In this document: one piece after another, positions 26,609 to 34,945 of the stretch | Layout of the letters: the number at the start of each line of letters is the position of its first letter | Numbering within the stretch: the stretch's first letter is position 1 | DNA from: Gammaproteobacteria bacterium | GTDB lineage: Bacteria; Pseudomonadota; Gammaproteobacteria; Chromatiales; Chromatiaceae | Reading direction: 5' to 3' | Length of the DNA: 37,323 bases | Assembly: GCA_011390365.1 (NCBI GenBank) | Contig: JAABSM010000034.1 | Location: 1-37,323, forward strand | Position numbers and translations under genes: made by a program | Notes under the pieces: model-generated | Seen by the model: only the letters and a program-made list of their open reading frames with translations | The model's database searches: none | What the model was told of the DNA's origin: nothing

Positions 26609-26612
26609 CCCA

Positions 26613-26633
26613 GCCCGGACTTCAGCCCGGCAA
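26613..26633. repeat. REP-type palindrome, copy 2
   Basis: CCGGACTTCAGCCCGG with flanking GC and CAA matches copy 1 at 874-895 except for one base, which weakens the palindrome. It lies five bases after the lpxA stop, in the 80-base gap before lpxB. Confidence 0.65.
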
Positions 26634-26688
26634 GGGCGTATCTCTGTTATTGTGTACCCCATATCCATGGAGATGAGTCCTGATCGCC

Positions 26689-27873
26689 ATGAAGCGCCCC
26701 TCAAAACCCCTGCGTATCGCCATCGTCGCCAACGAACCCTCCGGCGACCTGCTCGGCGCGGGTCTGATGCGCGGTCTCAAACGCCTTCACCCCGAGGCGG
26801 TGTTTGAAGGCGTCGGCGGCGTTCACATGGAGGCCGAGGGGCTGGAGAGCCTGGTCCCGCTGGAGCGCCTCTCCATCATGGGCCTGGTCGAGGTCCTCAA
26901 GCACCTGCCGGAGCTGCTGGGTATCCGCCGCGAGCTGGCGGCACGCTTTCTCGACCATCCCCCCGATCTCTTCATCGGCATCGACGCCCCGGACTTCAAC
27001 CTCGGCCTGGAACAGAGGTTGCGCCAGGGCGGTATACCCACCGTCCACTATGTCTGCCCCAGCGTCTGGGCCTGGCGCACCGGCCGCGTCAAGAAGATCC
27101 GCGCCGCCGCCGACCTGGTGCTGTGCCTCTTCCCCTTCGAGCCCGAATTTCTCGCCAGACACGGCATACGCGCCGAATTCGTCGGCCACACCCTCGCCGA
27201 CGCCATTCCCATGGATTACCCATCGGTAGATGCACGGAAAAGGCTGGGGGTGGAGGGGGCGCAACCGATCCTGGCGCTGCTTCCCGGCAGTCGCATGAGC
27301 GAGGTCCAGGCCCTCGCCGCCACCTTCCTGGAGACCGCTCGCCATTGCGCGAATCAGATCGAAGGCCTGCAAATCCTCGTCCCCCTGGTCAACCCTCGGG
27401 TGCGGGACGCCTTCCAGGCCGAAGTCGAAAGGGGGGGCTACCACGACCTTTCCCTCAAGCTGATCGACGGCCATGCCCGCGATGCCATCGCCGCCAGCGA
27501 CGCCGTCCTCACCGCCTCCGGCACCGCCACCCTGGAGACCCTGCTGCTGCGCAAGCCGATGGTCGTCGGCTACCGCCTCAACCCCCTCACCTACTGGATC
27601 GTCACCACCTTCAAACTGGTCAAGGTGCGCTACGTCGCCATCGCCAATCTCCTCGCCGATCGTGAGATCGTCCCAGAATTCATTCAGGACCGCCTGGACC
27701 CCCCGGCGATGGCCAAGCCCCTGGTGCAATGGCTGCGTGATCCCCAATCCGCCGCCGAAATGCGCGAGGAAGCGGGGCGAATCCATCAACTTCTTAGTCG
27801 GAATACGGATGACTATGCCGCGGCGGGGGTGATGGCGTTGCTCGACGGAAAAGATCTCCATGAAGAAGAATAA
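26689..27873 (+). CDS. lpxB: Lipid-A-disaccharide synthase
   Basis: GT19 glycosyltransferase (394 residues) that condenses UDP-2,3-diacylglucosamine with lipid X at the inner face of the inner membrane. Family blocks are IAIVANEPSGDLLGAGLM at the start, FIGIDAPDFN, YVCPSVWAWR, LLPGSRMSEV and the C-terminal LTASGTATLETLLLRKPMVVGYR. It is the last gene of the conserved run; rnhB and dnaE, which often follow, are absent. Confidence 0.96.
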   Translation: MKRPSKPLRIAIVANEPSGDLLGAGLMRGLKRLHPEAVFEGVGGVHMEAEGLESLVPLERLSIMGLVEVLKHLPELLGIRRELAARFLDHPPDLFIGIDAPDFNLGLEQRLRQGGIPTVHYVCPSVWAWRTGRVKKIRAAADLVLCLFPFEPEFLARHGIRAEFVGHTLADAIPMDYPSVDARKRLGVEGAQPILALLPGSRMSEVQALAATFLETARHCANQIEGLQILVPLVNPRVRDAFQAEVERGGYHDLSLKLIDGHARDAIAASDAVLTASGTATLETLLLRKPMVVGYRLNPLTYWIVTTFKLVKVRYVAIANLLADREIVPEFIQDRLDPPAMAKPLVQWLRDPQSAAEMREEAGRIHQLLSRNTDDYAAAGVMALLDGKDLHEEE

Positions 27874-28065
27874 ACCACAGCGAACACATGGATCTCAGGG
27901 AGTTGGTTATGGATGAAAGAGGCTAGTCCATTTTCTGTCTCCATACAGCAAAATAAGCTTTTCCCGCATCGAAGAATCCAGATCCAGTGTGACTTGATTA
28001 CTGATGGCTCTATGCACTAAACGGATTCCTGCCGAAATCTCTGCGCCCTCTGTGTTCTCCGTGGT
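27873..28065. repeat. CACAGAG-type repeat pair flanking 150 bp without a gene
   Basis: AACCACAGCGAACACA just after the lpxB stop and the arm CTGCGCCCTCTGTGTTCTCC ending near 28065 are degenerate inverted arms of the same family as 11596-11740. The enclosed DNA is less GC-rich than its neighbours. A minus-strand frame continues from the repeat through it but shows no recognisable domain. Confidence 0.6.
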
Positions 28066-28076
28066 GGATATTACGG

Positions 28077-29276
28077 CTACTCCCCCCGCAACGCCTCGAT
28101 CGGATCGAGCCGCGCCGCTCGCCAGGCGGGGGCGACGCCGGCGGTGAGTCCGATCAGGGCGGAGACGGCCAGCGAGAGCAGGGCATAGTCCCAGGGGGTG
28201 TGGGTAGGCAGGGCCGGCACCGCCAGGCCGATCAGCCAGGCCCCGCCCGCGCCCAGGGTCAGGCCGGCCAGGCCGCCGAGAACGGAGAGGGTCATCGCCT
28301 CGCCCAGAAACAGCCACAACACCTGCCGCTTGCGCGCGCCGATGGCCCGCAGCAGGCCGACCTCGGCGACCCGTTCGTTGACCGAGATGGTCATGATGGT
28401 GAGGATGCCCACGCCCCCCACCAGCAGCGAGATGCCGCCCAAAGCGCCCACCGCCAGGGTGAGGATGTTGAGCACTGAACCCAGGGTCTCCAGCATCTGG
28501 TCCTGGGTGATGATGGTGAAGTCCTCGCTGCCGTGGCGTCGTTTCAGCAGGTCCTTGACGGCGTCGGCGATATCGGCGCTGTCGCTGTCGGCGGCGTATA
28601 GCAGGTCCACCTCCATCAGGGTCTCCTGATTGAACAGGGCCATCGCCTTGTGGGCCGGGATGTAGACCGCGTCATCGAGGTCGAAGCCCAGCATCTGACC
28701 TTTCGGTTCCATGACGCCGATCACCCGAAAGCTCTCGCCGCCGATGCGAACCTTCTCGCCCAGGGGGTTGGCATCGCCAAATAGTTCATCCCGAACCTTG
28801 CCGCCGAGCACCGCGAAGGCGCGGGCGTAGCGGGGCGGGTCGTCGGGCAGAAAGCGGCCGCTGGCGGCATCCATTTGCCACACCTGCGGGATCGCCGCGC
28901 CGACGCCGTAGACGGCGGTGCGACGGGTGCGTTTACCGCGCTCGATGGCGGCATTGCCTTGCACCATGGGCGCCACCGCCTCCACCCCGGGGATCCGCCC
29001 CAGTGCCTCGGCATCATCCAGGCTCAACGGGCGCACATTGTTGATGATTGCCCCCGACATGCCGAAAGTGGTGGATTTACCGGGCGTCACCGCCACCAGA
29101 TGGGTGCCGAACTGGGTGAACTCCGCCAGCATATAGCGCCGCACCCCCTCGCCGATGGAGGTGAGCAGCACCACGGCGGCTATGCCCACGGCGATCCCCA
29201 GCGCGGTGAGAAAGCTGCGCATGCGGTAGGCAAGGACCGTGCTGAGGGTGAGTTTGAGGAAGTCGGGGGCGCGCAT
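28077..29276 (-). CDS. ABC transporter permease, MacB/FtsX type (second permease)
   Basis: Inner-membrane permease of 399 residues with the MacB architecture. One N-terminal helix (about 20-45) is followed by a large periplasmic MacB_PCD domain (about 50-245). Three C-terminal helices form the FtsX domain, including ISVNERVAEVGLLRAIGARKRQV. The protein ends AARLDPIEALRGE, a typical MacB-family tail. It begins four bases after the stop of the related permease at 29281, so the two are probably cotranslated and may form a heterodimer. Unlike MacB it carries no ATPase domain; that subunit is separate. Substrate unknown. Confidence 0.88.
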   Translation of the reverse strand: MRAPDFLKLTLSTVLAYRMRSFLTALGIAVGIAAVVLLTSIGEGVRRYMLAEFTQFGTHLVAVTPGKSTTFGMSGAIINNVRPLSLDDAEALGRIPGVEAVAPMVQGNAAIERGKRTRRTAVYGVGAAIPQVWQMDAASGRFLPDDPPRYARAFAVLGGKVRDELFGDANPLGEKVRIGGESFRVIGVMEPKGQMLGFDLDDAVYIPAHKAMALFNQETLMEVDLLYAADSDSADIADAVKDLLKRRHGSEDFTIITQDQMLETLGSVLNILTLAVGALGGISLLVGGVGILTIMTISVNERVAEVGLLRAIGARKRQVLWLFLGEAMTLSVLGGLAGLTLGAGGAWLIGLAVPALPTHTPWDYALLSLAVSALIGLTAGVAPAWRAARLDPIEALRGE

Positions 29277-29280
29277 GGGG

Positions 29281-30486
29281 TCACCGCCGATTCAACGCAA
29301 ACACCGGATCCAGCCGCGCCGCCCTTCTCGCCGGTAGCACGCCAAACAGCAATCCCGTGCCCAAGGAAACCAGCAAGGCGGCGGCGATGGACCAGGGGGG
29401 TACGACCAGCGGCAGTTCGGGGAGGGTACGGCCCAGGCCCCAGACCCCGGCCAAGGCCAGTAGCAGTCCCAGCGCCGCGCCGGCGAGGGAGAGCAGCCCC
29501 GCCTCCACCAGGAACAGCCACAGGATCTGGCGCTCGCGTCCGCCCAGGGCCTTGAGCAGGCCCACCTCGGCGGTGCGCTGGGAGACCGAGACCAGCATCA
29601 CGTTCATGATCAGGATGCCGGCCACCCCGAGGCTGATGGCGGCGATGCCGACCACGCTGAAGGTGAGGGTCTGAAAGATGCCATCGAAGGTGGCGAGCAG
29701 GGCATCCTGGGTGATCACGGTGACGTCCTCCTCGCCGTTGTGGCGATCCTTCATGATCGCCAGCGCCGCCGCCTTGGCCTGCCCGATGCGTTCCCGCCCA
29801 TCGGCCTGAATCAGCACCCGAAACACCGACTCGGTGTCGAACAGGGCCTGGGCCGAGGCCGCCGGGATGATGGCGACATCGCCGATATCCACGCCGATCG
29901 ATTCACCCATGGGCTTGAGCACGCCGATCACCCGATAGCGGCGATCGTTGAGGCGGATCCACTCGCCCAGGGCCGGCTGATTGCCAAACAGGTGCTGCTT
30001 GAGCTTCGCCCCCAGCACCGCCAGCGGGGCGGCGTGAAGCAGGTCGTCGTCGGGCAGAAAGCGGCCCGAGGCCAGCTCCAGGTTACGAATGTCGAGCATC
30101 GCGGCGGTGGAGCCGAGGATCGTGGACTCCCGTTCGAGCTGCTTGTGGGAGACCGGCGCCGATCCCACCACGATGGGCGCCAGCAGGCGGATCTCCCGCG
30201 CGCGTTGCAGGGCGCGCACGTCCTCCAGGGTGATGTCACGGGGCGTACCCCCCACCAGCGGCGGCGCGGCGCCGCTGGTCTCGGTGCGGCCGGGCAGCAT
30301 CACCAGCAGGTGGGTGCCGAGGCTGGAGAACTCGTTGCTCACATAGCGTCGCGCACCGTCGCCCAGGGCCGTAAGCACCACCACCGCCGCCACGCCGATC
30401 GCCATCGCCAGCAGCATCAGCCAAGTACGCCCCCGCGCCGAGGTGAGGGCGCGGCCGCCGAAGCGCAGCACGTCGTCAGGGCGCAT
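29281..30486 (-). CDS. ABC transporter permease, MacB/FtsX type (first permease)
   Basis: 401-residue paralogue of the downstream permease with the same arrangement: N-terminal helix, periplasmic MacB_PCD domain and a three-helix FtsX domain containing VSQRTAEVGLLKALGGRERQILW, ending RLDPVFALNRR. I start it at the ATG at 30486, which has an excellent GGGAGGTG box. The open frame continues 33 codons further, but that extension translates a CACAGAG-type repeat and is not real protein. It lies in the order adaptor, ATPase, permease, permease. Confidence 0.88.
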   Translation of the reverse strand: MRPDDVLRFGGRALTSARGRTWLMLLAMAIGVAAVVVLTALGDGARRYVSNEFSSLGTHLLVMLPGRTETSGAAPPLVGGTPRDITLEDVRALQRAREIRLLAPIVVGSAPVSHKQLERESTILGSTAAMLDIRNLELASGRFLPDDDLLHAAPLAVLGAKLKQHLFGNQPALGEWIRLNDRRYRVIGVLKPMGESIGVDIGDVAIIPAASAQALFDTESVFRVLIQADGRERIGQAKAAALAIMKDRHNGEEDVTVITQDALLATFDGIFQTLTFSVVGIAAISLGVAGILIMNVMLVSVSQRTAEVGLLKALGGRERQILWLFLVEAGLLSLAGAALGLLLALAGVWGLGRTLPELPLVVPPWSIAAALLVSLGTGLLFGVLPARRAARLDPVFALNRR

Positions 30487-30510
30487 TTTCACCTCCCGGA
30501 CAAGGTGGAT

Positions 30511-30574
30511 TGCCACAGAGACACAGAGAGCACAGAGTTTTGAATTTCTCTGTGTGCTCTGTGCCTCTGTGGCA
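30511..30574. repeat. CACAGAG-type hairpin inside the transporter operon
   Basis: Left arm 30511-30537 and right arm 30548-30574 pair with only three mismatches over 27 bases around a ten-base AT-rich loop. This is the tightest member of the family in the window. It fills most of the gap between the ATPase stop and the first permease start, so it would form a long hairpin in the operon mRNA. Confidence 0.8.
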
Positions 30575-30581
30575 GTTCCAA

Positions 30582-31247
30582 TCAACCCGAGACAATCGCC
30601 CCATCCTCCATATGAATCCGCCGCCTGGCGCGTTCGCCGACCTCCGGGTCGTGAGTGACCACCACCAGGGTGAGGCCGGACTGGTTCAACTCTTCCAGCA
30701 CCCGCATCACGTCAGCGCTGGAGTGCTTGTCCAGGTTGCCGGTGGGTTCGTCGGCCAGTAGCAGCGCGGGTTCGAGAATCGTCGCGCGGGCGATGGCGAC
30801 GCGCTGGCGCTGGCCGCCGGAGAGCTGATCCGGGCGATGATCCGCCCGATCCTCCAGGCCCAGGGCGTCGAGCACCTTGCTCGCCCGCGCGTGCCGCTCC
30901 GCCGGGGCGATGCCGGCCAGCATCAGCGGCAGCTCCACGTTCTCCCGCGCCGTGAGACGACCGATGAGATGAAAGGACTGAAACACGAAGCCGATGCGAT
31001 CCCGGCGCAGGTCGGCGCGACGCTCTTCCGCCAGCTCGGCGGTGTCGATCCCCTCGAACCAGTAGCGCCCGGCGTTGGGGCGGTCCAGCAGCCCCAATAC
31101 ATTGAGCAGGGTCGATTTGCCGGACCCAGATGGTCCCATGAGGGAGACATACTCGCCGGCCTCCAGGGTCAGATCCACCCCGCGCAGGGCGTGGACCTGC
31201 TCATCGCCCACCTGAAAGAGTCGTTCGATCCCCTCCAGGCGGATCAT
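30582..31247 (-). CDS. ABC transporter ATP-binding protein (LolD/MacB type)
   Basis: Cytoplasmic ATPase of 221 residues that powers the two adjacent permeases. Walker A is GPSGSGKST (about 38-46), the Q-loop is [21 protein letters not shown], the signature is [14 protein letters not shown], Walker B is [12 protein letters not shown] and the switch histidine is in VVTHD. This sequence style is the MacB/LolD/SalX group. Its ATG overlaps the stop of the adaptor gene by four bases. The repeat hairpin begins eight bases after its stop codon. Confidence 0.92.
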   Translation of the reverse strand: MIRLEGIERLFQVGDEQVHALRGVDLTLEAGEYVSLMGPSGSGKSTLLNVLGLLDRPNAGRYWFEGIDTAELAEERRADLRRDRIGFVFQSFHLIGRLTARENVELPLMLAGIAPAERHARASKVLDALGLEDRADHRPDQLSGGQRQRVAIARATILEPALLLADEPTGNLDKHSSADVMRVLEELNQSGLTLVVVTHDPEVGERARRRIHMEDGAIVSG

Positions 31248-32398
31248 TTCGTCTCCTGCTCTTCACGCATGGCCGGTGCGCCGTCCTCCACCCCTTCGCG
31301 GTCGACGCTGGTGATGATCAGGTCCCCCGCCTCGATCCCCGAGAGCACCTGCATGTGATCCCAGTTGGAGAGACCGCTCTCGATCCTGCGTTCCTCCACC
31401 ACTCCTTCGCTTTCATTCAGCAGATAGAGGCGGTCCCCGTCAACCACCGCGGCGGCGGGGACGCGCAGGGTGTTTTCGGCCCGCTCCAGGATGATCTCCA
31501 CATCGGCGGAGTAGCCGGCCAGGAGTTCGGAGATCTCCCCCGGTTTGGTGAACTCCACCTCCACATCCACGGTGCGCGCCTGCTTCTCCCGATCCAGCAC
31601 ATAGGGCGCGATGCGGCGCACGCGGCCATCGAACTCCCGCTCATCGAAGGCATCCAGCGTTACCCGCGCCCGCTGATCCACCGCGATGCGGGCGGCATCC
31701 ACCTCGTCGATGGGGGCGGTGACGTAGAAGCAGGCGTCGTCGATCAGATCCACCGCCGGCGGGGTGGGGATGCCCGGCGGCGAGGGGGTGGTGTATTCGA
31801 ACAGCTCGCCGTTCACCTCCGCCACTATGCCATCGAAGGGGGCGCGCAGGCGGGTCTTTTCGATCTGGGCCAGGGTCACGTCCGAGGTCAGCTGGGCGAT
31901 GCGCACCCGGGTATTGGCCGATTCGCAATCGGCGCGCAGCGAGCTGGCGGTGGTTGCCAGCTGATCCAGCTTCTCCTCCGACACCGCGCCACTCTTGCGC
32001 AGCGGGCGCAAGCGATCCGCCTCGCGCTGCGCCACCTCGGCCTTCAGGCAGGCGGCGACGGCGGTGGCGGCGACCGCCTCCACCTCCGCGCGGTTGAGTC
32101 GCAGCTGCGCCTGCAAGTCCCGATTCCACAACTCCAGCAACCGTTGGCCCCGCTCGACTCGATCCCCTTCATGCACCTTCAGGCTGGCGATGATGCCGCC
32201 GGTAGCCAATGACAGACGCGCCCGCCGACACGCCTTGACCGTGCCGGCGCGGGTATTCACCACCGTCTGCTCCACCGTGCCGAGCGCGGCGGGCCGGACC
32301 TGGACCGGGATGGGCCGCGGACGGGTCGAGTACCAAATGGCAAGGCCGCCTGCGCCGATCGCTATCGCGAAGAGAAGGGTCGTCTTGTGTCGAAACAT
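31244..32398 (-). CDS. Periplasmic adaptor (MacA/HlyD-type membrane fusion protein)
   Basis: Adaptor of 384 residues with one N-terminal hydrophobic anchor (about 5-22). A split biotinyl-lipoyl domain (GGIIASLKVHEGDRVERGQRL and RAPFDGIVAEVNGEL) brackets a coiled-coil hairpin rich in Ala/Glu/Arg (about 90-165). A beta-barrel domain and a C-terminal membrane-proximal domain (GLSNWDHMQVLSGIEAGDLI) follow. It would link the ABC permeases to an outer-membrane channel such as TolC, which is not encoded here. The ATG at 32398 is preferred because the anchor helix follows at once; an ATG at 32443 is also possible. It is the first gene of the minus-strand operon. Confidence 0.9.
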   Translation of the reverse strand: MFRHKTTLLFAIAIGAGGLAIWYSTRPRPIPVQVRPAALGTVEQTVVNTRAGTVKACRRARLSLATGGIIASLKVHEGDRVERGQRLLELWNRDLQAQLRLNRAEVEAVAATAVAACLKAEVAQREADRLRPLRKSGAVSEEKLDQLATTASSLRADCESANTRVRIAQLTSDVTLAQIEKTRLRAPFDGIVAEVNGELFEYTTPSPPGIPTPPAVDLIDDACFYVTAPIDEVDAARIAVDQRARVTLDAFDEREFDGRVRRIAPYVLDREKQARTVDVEVEFTKPGEISELLAGYSADVEIILERAENTLRVPAAAVVDGDRLYLLNESEGVVEERRIESGLSNWDHMQVLSGIEAGDLIITSVDREGVEDGAPAMREEQETK

Positions 32399-32608
32399 GG
32401 CTGGCAGTTCCCCGGTGGCATGATATCCAAGGTTAACAGGCATTGCGCCGGGATGGCAGTACCTGTCGAGAGAGTCTCGGCATGGCGGTTGCGAGTCGCT
32501 CCCACAAACACAACAAGATGGCAGCCAATCCCTTTCGCTGGTTGCGCGGCGCGGCCGGATCTACCTACCATGTCATTCAATTAGCGCCACGATGGCTTAT
32601 CTCCGCTC

Positions 32609-32714
32609 GTTCCCAAGGTCCCCCTTGGACGTACATCTTGCAAGCGCTGGCTTGCCGGTCCGTCGGGCAGCTTGAGCTGCCAAGGCTTGGGTTCCCGGGC
32701 TGGAGTTTGGGAAC
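32609..32714. repeat. Inverted-repeat element with GTTCCCAA ends
   Basis: GTTCCCAA (32609-32616) is exactly complementary to TTGGGAAC (32707-32714). Inside are two further palindromes, CCAAGG/CCTTGG (32613-32628) and GGCAGCT/AGCTGCC (32666-32681). The dense dyad symmetry without coding content resembles a MITE-like element. Confidence 0.5.
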
Positions 32715-32720
32715 CATCGG

Positions 32721-32800
32721 AAACACAACGAGCACAGCGGTATTGGAGTTGGTTTACTCGTATTTCTCTGTGTGCTCTGTGTTCTCTGTGGTGTATTCTT
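32721..32800. repeat. CACAGAG-type repeat upstream of the SLC13-type gene
   Basis: The right arm CTCTGTGTGCTCTGTG and onward (32765-32792) is well preserved; the left arm at 32721-32740 is degenerate. The flank GTGTATTCTTT after the arm is shared with the member at 11741, so the family unit is longer than the heptamer arms alone. Confidence 0.65.
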
Positions 32801-32839
32801 TGTTGGTTTCTTCCCAATCACGAATCTTAGAGGGCAGTC

Positions 32840-34609
32840 ATGACGCTGGATGCCTGGCTCACGCTCGCGGTGGTGATCGGCGTGCTGGTCGCGCTGGCGG
32901 CGACCCGCATCGGGCCGGACCTGGTGCTGATGGGCGGCCTCACCCTGCTGATGCTCGCGGGGGTGGTGACGCCCGCGGAGGCGCTGACGGGCTTCGCCAG
33001 CCCGGCGCTGGTCACCGTCGGCGTGCTCTATGTGGTGGTCTCCGGGGTCACCGAGACCGGGGCCGCCCATGCCCTGGCCCAGCGCTTTCTGGGGCGGCCA
33101 ACGTCCGAACGCCGCGCCCTGTCGCGGCTGCTGCCCTGGGTCTCCGGTCTCTCCGCCTTTCTCAACAACACCCCAGTGGTGGCGATGCTGGTGCCGGTAG
33201 TGCAGGACTGGGGGCGGCGGCATGGGCTCGCCCCGTCGCGGCTGCTGATCCCCCTCTCCTACGCCGCCATCCTCGGCGGCGGCTGCACCCTGATCGGGGC
33301 CAGCACTAACCTGGTGGTCTCGGGGCTGGCGGCAACCGAGCCCGCGGCCCCCGCCATCGGCTTCTTCGAGATCGCCTGGGTCGGCCTGCCGGCGCTGCTG
33401 CTGGGTACCGCCTACCTGATCCTCTTCGCGCCGCGCCTGCTGCCGGCCCGCGGCTCGCCCATCAGCGGCGCCGAGAGCCCCAAGGAGTACGCGGTGGAGA
33501 TGCTGGTGAGCGCCGACGGGGCTCTGGCGGGGCGCAGTATCGAAGAGGCGGGGCTGCGCAACCTGCCCGGTCTCTACCTGGCGGAGATCGAGCGCAATGG
33601 CGACATCCTCGCGGCGGTGGGGCCGTTGGAGCGGTTGCAGTCCGGCGACCGGCTGATCTTCGTCGGCTGCGTCGCCTCGGTGGCGGACCTGTACAAGATT
33701 CGCGGCCTTACGCCCGCACCGGATCAGGTCTTCAAGCTCTCCGGACCGCGCCATGACCGGGTGCTGGCCGAGGCGGTGGTCTCCTTCGAATCGCCCTTCG
33801 TCGGTCGCACCCTCCGCGCGGCCCGCTTTCGCACCCGTTATCAGGCGGTGGTGATCGCCGTGACCCGTGGCGGCAAACGCCTGCCGGGCAAGGTGGGGGA
33901 TATCGTCACGGCGGCGGGGGACACATTGCTGATCGAGGCGCGCCCGGCGTTTCTGGAGCGCTATCGCGACTCCCGGGATTTCCTGCTGGTCAGTCCCCGC
34001 GACGGCGTCTCTCCGCCCCGCCACGAACGGGGCGGCATCGCTTTGATGATCCTGCTTGGCATGGTCTTGGCCGCCGCCGCGGCCGGCGCGCCCATGTTGC
34101 TGGCGGCGCTGGTCGCCGCCGGGTTGATGCTGATCACCCGCTGCACCTCGCCGGGCAAGGCGCGCCGCCAGATCGACTGGCCGGTGCTGATCACCATCGG
34201 CGCCGCCATCGGCCTGGGCCAGGCGCTGGAACAGAGCGGCGCCGCCCAGGCCATCGCCGAGGCCTGGATCGGACTCGCCGGCGGCGGCCCCTGGATGGCC
34301 CTGCTCGCCATCTACCTGCTCACCAACCTGATGACCGAGATGATCACCAACAACGCCGCCGCGGTGCTGATGTTCTCCATCGCCAAGGCCGCCGCCGCCG
34401 GCCTCGAAGTCAGCTTCACCCCCTTCGTCTTCGTCATCATGATGGCCGCCTCCGCCAGCTTCGCCACCCCCATCGGCTACCAGACCAACCTCATGGTCTA
34501 CGGCCCCGGCGGCTACCGCTTCAGCGACTACCTGCGCATCGGCGTGCCGCTGAACCTGCTCGTCGCCGCCAGCACCGTGACAATCGCACCGCTGATATGG
34601 CCCTTCTGA
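32840..34609 (+). CDS. SLC13/DASS-family transporter with two RCK_C domains
   Basis: Inner-membrane transporter of 589 residues. Two halves of hydrophobic helices (1-200 and 405-589) enclose a cytoplasmic insert with two TrkA-C/RCK_C domains (about 215-300 and 310-385). Each membrane half carries an NN motif, FLNNTPVVAM at 109-112 and MITNNAAAVLM at 504-505, as in Na+-coupled SLC13/DASS and ArsB-like carriers. This class includes putative sulfate, dicarboxylate and related anion carriers. The RCK_C pair suggests gating by a ligand, which is inferred. AGGG precedes the ATG at 32840. Substrate cannot be read from the sequence. A sulfate or anion role would fit a sulfur bacterium but is not shown. 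Confidence 0.88.
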   Translation: MTLDAWLTLAVVIGVLVALAATRIGPDLVLMGGLTLLMLAGVVTPAEALTGFASPALVTVGVLYVVVSGVTETGAAHALAQRFLGRPTSERRALSRLLPWVSGLSAFLNNTPVVAMLVPVVQDWGRRHGLAPSRLLIPLSYAAILGGGCTLIGASTNLVVSGLAATEPAAPAIGFFEIAWVGLPALLLGTAYLILFAPRLLPARGSPISGAESPKEYAVEMLVSADGALAGRSIEEAGLRNLPGLYLAEIERNGDILAAVGPLERLQSGDRLIFVGCVASVADLYKIRGLTPAPDQVFKLSGPRHDRVLAEAVVSFESPFVGRTLRAARFRTRYQAVVIAVTRGGKRLPGKVGDIVTAAGDTLLIEARPAFLERYRDSRDFLLVSPRDGVSPPRHERGGIALMILLGMVLAAAAAGAPMLLAALVAAGLMLITRCTSPGKARRQIDWPVLITIGAAIGLGQALEQSGAAQAIAEAWIGLAGGGPWMALLAIYLLTNLMTEMITNNAAAVLMFSIAKAAAAGLEVSFTPFVFVIMMAASASFATPIGYQTNLMVYGPGGYRFSDYLRIGVPLNLLVAASTVTIAPLIWPF

Positions 34610-34777
34610 TTCGCACGGCGGAGCGCGCGGCTCGACGCGCCCGTGCCACGGCGAACCCCAGGATCACCAGACGTCCATCGCCTCGCGTGCTATCTTAGGG
34701 CACAGCCCCCCTCGAATCGGATTCGCCTCCGTGACATAGTCCTCTCGCGGGGGCGGAAACAGCGTCGGTTGTTGATA

Positions 34778-34945
34778 ATGGATTCCCGCTTTGCCGCGTC
34801 GGTTTGGCGGGGAATCTTGTGCGCTCCCATAATGCTTGTGTGTTATTGTGGGTTTTGGCGCTTGCACAGCCTCGCGGCGTGGCAACGAGAAAACGAAAAA
34901 ATAGAGGACTGCCTTTTTGGAAATAGTGGAGGAGATAAGACGTGA
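34778..34945 (+). CDS. Small single-helix hypothetical protein
   Basis: A 55-residue frame with one hydrophobic segment (about 9-27, GILCAPIMLVCYCGF) and a charged C-terminus. It has no recognisable family. Its stop overlaps the GTG start of the next frame by four bases, an arrangement typical of coupled genes. No ribosome binding site is visible before the ATG, and a longer frame from a GTG at 34643 is possible. I consider it probable but unproven. Confidence 0.4.
   Translation: MDSRFAASVWRGILCAPIMLVCYCGFWRLHSLAAWQRENEKIEDCLFGNSGGDKT

Larger units (their letters stand above)
32399..32839. other. Divergent intergenic region with repeats
   Basis: This 441-base gap lies between the adaptor gene (minus) and the SLC13-type transporter (plus). 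The first 210 bases must contain the adaptor promoter, but no convincing -35/-10 pair stands out. The rest is an inverted-repeat-bounded element (32609-32714) and a CACAGAG-type repeat (32721-32800). No gene is recognised. Confidence 0.6.

Noticed and set aside
27907-28317. Minus-strand frame spanning a repeat and the end of the permease gene
   Set aside because: Most of it is the permease gene in another frame, and the rest is repeat-derived; no domain is recognisable.
30487-30585. N-terminal extension of the first permease
   Set aside because: The in-frame extension is a translation of the CACAGAG repeat, and a strong ribosome binding site precedes the internal ATG at 30486.
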